From DATKCN01 sp035513175 (GTDB lineage Bacteria; Chloroflexota; Chloroflexia; Thermomicrobiales; CFX8): 7,756 nt of DNA. The notes below the pieces were generated by a model. The model did not search any database. It was not told where the DNA came from and was given only the letters and a program-made list of their open reading frames with translations. Below are positions 6,601 to 7,756 of the stretch, one piece after another; positions within the stretch are counted from its first letter, which is position 1, and every line of letters starts with the position of its first letter. The position numbers were made by a program, and so were the translations under genes. The stretch spans positions 1 through 7,756 of the forward strand of contig DATKCN010000010.1 in the NCBI GenBank assembly GCA_035513175.1, in the 5' to 3' direction.

Positions 6601-7756
6601 GCCAGGTGAAGCCGGTCGACGCCTTCGGAGCTCTGGCGCGGGGCGCGCAGGCGGTAGTCGTTGGCGACAGCAAGCAACTGCCGCCGACCAGCTTCTTCGA
6701 CACCCTGATACACACCGACACCGCCGACGAGGAGGACGAGCCCACCTCCGGGGGCATGGAGAGCGTGCTCGACCTGTTCGCGGGACAGAACGCCCCGCGT
6801 CGCATGCTGCGTTGGCACTACCGCAGCCGCCACGAATCGCTGATCGCCGTCTCGAACCGCGAGTTCTACGACAGCGAGCTGATCGTCTTCCCCAGCCCGG
6901 ACGCCGAGCGGGAGGGGTCGGGACTGGTGTTCCACCACCTGCCGCACACGACTTACGACCGTGGCGGAACCCGCGCCAACCAGCAGGAAGCGGCCGTCGT
7001 CGCCCAGGCGGTGATGGCGCACGCGCGCGACCGGCCGCGGCTCACGCTCGGGGCCGCCGCGTTCAGCGCGGCGCAGACAGCGGCGGTGCTGGCCGAGGTC
7101 GAGCGGCTGCGCAGGTTGGACCCCTCGCACGAGGAGTTTTTCGCGGCGCATCCCCACGAGCCGTTCTTCGTCAAGAACCTGGAAAACGTGCAGGGGGACG
7201 AGCGCGACGTGATTCTGATCAGCGTTGGCTACGGCCGCGCGGCGGACGGCCAGCTCACGATGAGCTTCGGCCCGCTCAACAACGAGGGCGGGGAGCGGCG
7301 GCTGAACGTGCTCATCACCCGCGCCCGCCTGCGCTGCGAGGTGTTCACGAACATCACCGCCGACGACATCGACCTGAATCGCACGGCGGCGCGGGGCGTC
7401 GTCGCACTGAAGCGCTACCTGCACTACGCCCAGACGGGCGTGATGGACATGCAGCCGGCCTCCAGCAGGAAGGCGGATTCGCCGTTCGAAGAGGCGGTCC
7501 ACCAGGCCCTCACGGCGAGCGGGTACCAGGTGGAGCGGCAGGTCGGCACGGCGGGCTTCTTCGTCGACCTGGCGGTCATGGACCCGCGGCGGCCGGGCCG
7601 CTATGCGCTGGCCATCGAGTGCGACGGCTCCAGCTACCACAGCGCGCGCTCGGCCCGCGACCGGGACCGACTACGGCAGCAGGTGCTGGAGGGGCTGGGC
7701 TGGCGCTTTCATCGCGTCTGGAGCACCGACTGGTTCCGCAACCCGGAGCGCGAGCT
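3693..7756 (+). CDS. Large DUF4011 superfamily 1 helicase with C-terminal Vsr/DUF559/MTES-type nuclease domain, cut by window edge
   Basis: The frame is open for 1354 codons to the right edge with no stop. Residues about 24-260 are DUF4011-like (LLDLGLRNSLINY 30-42, LALGVLTW 143-150, APLVLVPVTLER 162-173, ALGFFSFGKFLMYRDL 243-258). The SF1 helicase motifs follow: SSQTLAIL (314-321, Q-like), Walker A GPPGTGKS (333-340), KTVLFVAEKMAALEVV (355-370), DEASQ (967-971), GDSKQLPPT (991-999), WHYRSRHE (1041-1048), NVQGDERDVILIS (1165-1177) and LNVLITRAR (1204-1212). About 550 helical, arginine-rich residues separate Walker A from DEAS and include KWWR (634-637). A nuclease domain of the Vsr/DUF559 fold begins near 1263: SPFEEAV, D1292 in FVDLAV, E1309 in IECDG, H1316, and LGWRFHRVWSTDWF. 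Relatives often end in DUF3320, which would lie beyond the window. It probably unwinds or translocates on nucleic acid and cuts it. Such proteins are often found in defence-rich regions, but the role here is inferred. All seen motifs look intact. Confidence 0.9.
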   Translation, partial: MNAEPNMADSHQTGPAPSAAERLRAARRELLDLGLRNSLINYRPLKTRGVEVVGESPAEVFRILVREGRRMAFQPAREAESEAQQGELLAQPVEPSPEEIEARQRDAHLQTRESSTQLQSRLLQTYYSARTFIEEQGANILYLALGVLTWRESDSSEERRRAPLVLVPVTLERSNALDRFHLTHSGDEIGDNLSLAAKLRSEFAIEAPTLPELEDLDIEAFFDAFEAAIAAQPRWQVDRGAIALGFFSFGKFLMYRDLDSSTWPPELQPTEHHLLRALLSPDGFDEPPSGIADDAFIDPLLARGKIHEVVDADSSQTLAILDVNAGRNLIIQGPPGTGKSQTITNIIAEAIGAGKTVLFVAEKMAALEVVKRRLDQVGLGEACLELHSHKINKRSMLQELQRTLELGKPRAAALDSELSLLDDYRARLNAYCDAVNTPIGESGVTPYRAYGELARLGAARGEDAWPRLQLPAMAHWTATDFARREAIVRELQAHVAAIGVPAHHPFWGSRRALLLPSDRERLAEELRAARAAFDALQQAGAGVARLLRVHPPRDRRQTTVLRDAARRALASPVPPDVDLASGAWLGNADELRQLVASGKELAAIRERRAETLIPEAWQQDLLQLRQDLVAYREKWWRSLSGTYRRARRTLGGLCVSTPPKSVDEQLALVDDIMSARRHEKVIHQHSQLGAAAFGPHWKGSDARWDELGTWAEWLIELHGDISARTIPHELLPYLADPAPPEELQAAKDTQTSAMRDWDARLGALDDLLEFDSARRFGASGALDAQPYGALDGLLAVWTAQIDRLDEMVAFNRSSDACPREGLEEVAGAAERWPGAATRLTDALRSGWHSVLLERALRERPALSQFDAGSHEHVITRFRELDRLTFEHNRARLAVEHWNRLPRHEGGGQLATLRREFAKRSRHLPIRRLMERAGNAIQAIKPVFMMGPLSIATYIPPGTVTFDLVIFDEASQVKPVDAFGALARGAQAVVVGDSKQLPPTSFFDTLIHTDTADEEDEPTSGGMESVLDLFAGQNAPRRMLRWHYRSRHESLIAVSNREFYDSELIVFPSPDAEREGSGLVFHHLPHTTYDRGGTRANQQEAAVVAQAVMAHARDRPRLTLGAAAFSAAQTAAVLAEVERLRRLDPSHEEFFAAHPHEPFFVKNLENVQGDERDVILISVGYGRAADGQLTMSFGPLNNEGGERRLNVLITRARLRCEVFTNITADDIDLNRTAARGVVALKRYLHYAQTGVMDMQPASSRKADSPFEEAVHQALTASGYQVERQVGTAGFFVDLAVMDPRRPGRYALAIECDGSSYHSARSARDRDRLRQQVLEGLGWRFHRVWSTDWFRNPERE

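Noticed and set aside
6534..7640. Long minus-strand open frame (368 codons) opposite the helicase gene; also 4848-5924, 358 codons
   Set aside because: These are shadows in GC-rich coding DNA. The translations are Arg/Val/Ala-rich with no motifs, while the plus frame carries every helicase motif over the same bases.

Overview
The window is GC-rich bacterial DNA with strongly GC-biased third codon positions. It holds three protein genes and one unusual intergenic region. No rRNA, tRNA or taxonomic marker gene is present. High GC, an SAF/UxaA-family enzyme, a CPA2 antiporter and a DUF4011-type helicase together fit a Chloroflexota- or Actinomycetota-like soil or thermal bacterium. This is a guess from composition and gene content, leaning Chloroflexota because short GC palindromes of the kind seen at 1569-1735 are, as I recall and have not checked, common in intergenic DNA there.

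Layout. (1) Positions 1-1485, minus strand: a sugar-acid dehydratase of the UxaA/GarD (altronate/galactarate dehydratase) superfamily. Its C-terminus runs off the left edge, so it has no stop codon in the window. (2) Positions 1486-1944: a divergent intergenic region of about 460 bp. It contains a 167-bp element bounded by 35-bp inverted repeats (33/35 identical), each arm itself a 9-bp hairpin, plus further partial repeats and the likely promoter and leader of the antiporter gene. (3) Positions 1945-3606, plus strand: a full-length CPA2 (Kef-type) monovalent cation:proton antiporter with a C-terminal TrkA-N/RCK nucleotide-binding domain. (4) Positions 3693-7756, plus strand: at least 1354 residues of a very large DUF4011 superfamily 1 helicase with a C-terminal Vsr/DUF559/MTES-type nuclease domain, cut by the right edge.

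How the genes relate. The dehydratase is transcribed away from the other two and is probably catabolic. The antiporter and the helicase-nuclease lie in the same direction, 86 nt apart, with no visible terminator between them, so they could share a transcript. No functional link between ion exchange and the helicase is established. The helicase-nuclease is the best candidate for a nucleic-acid-processing or defence function. The most unusual DNA structure is the inverted-repeat element in the divergent promoter region.
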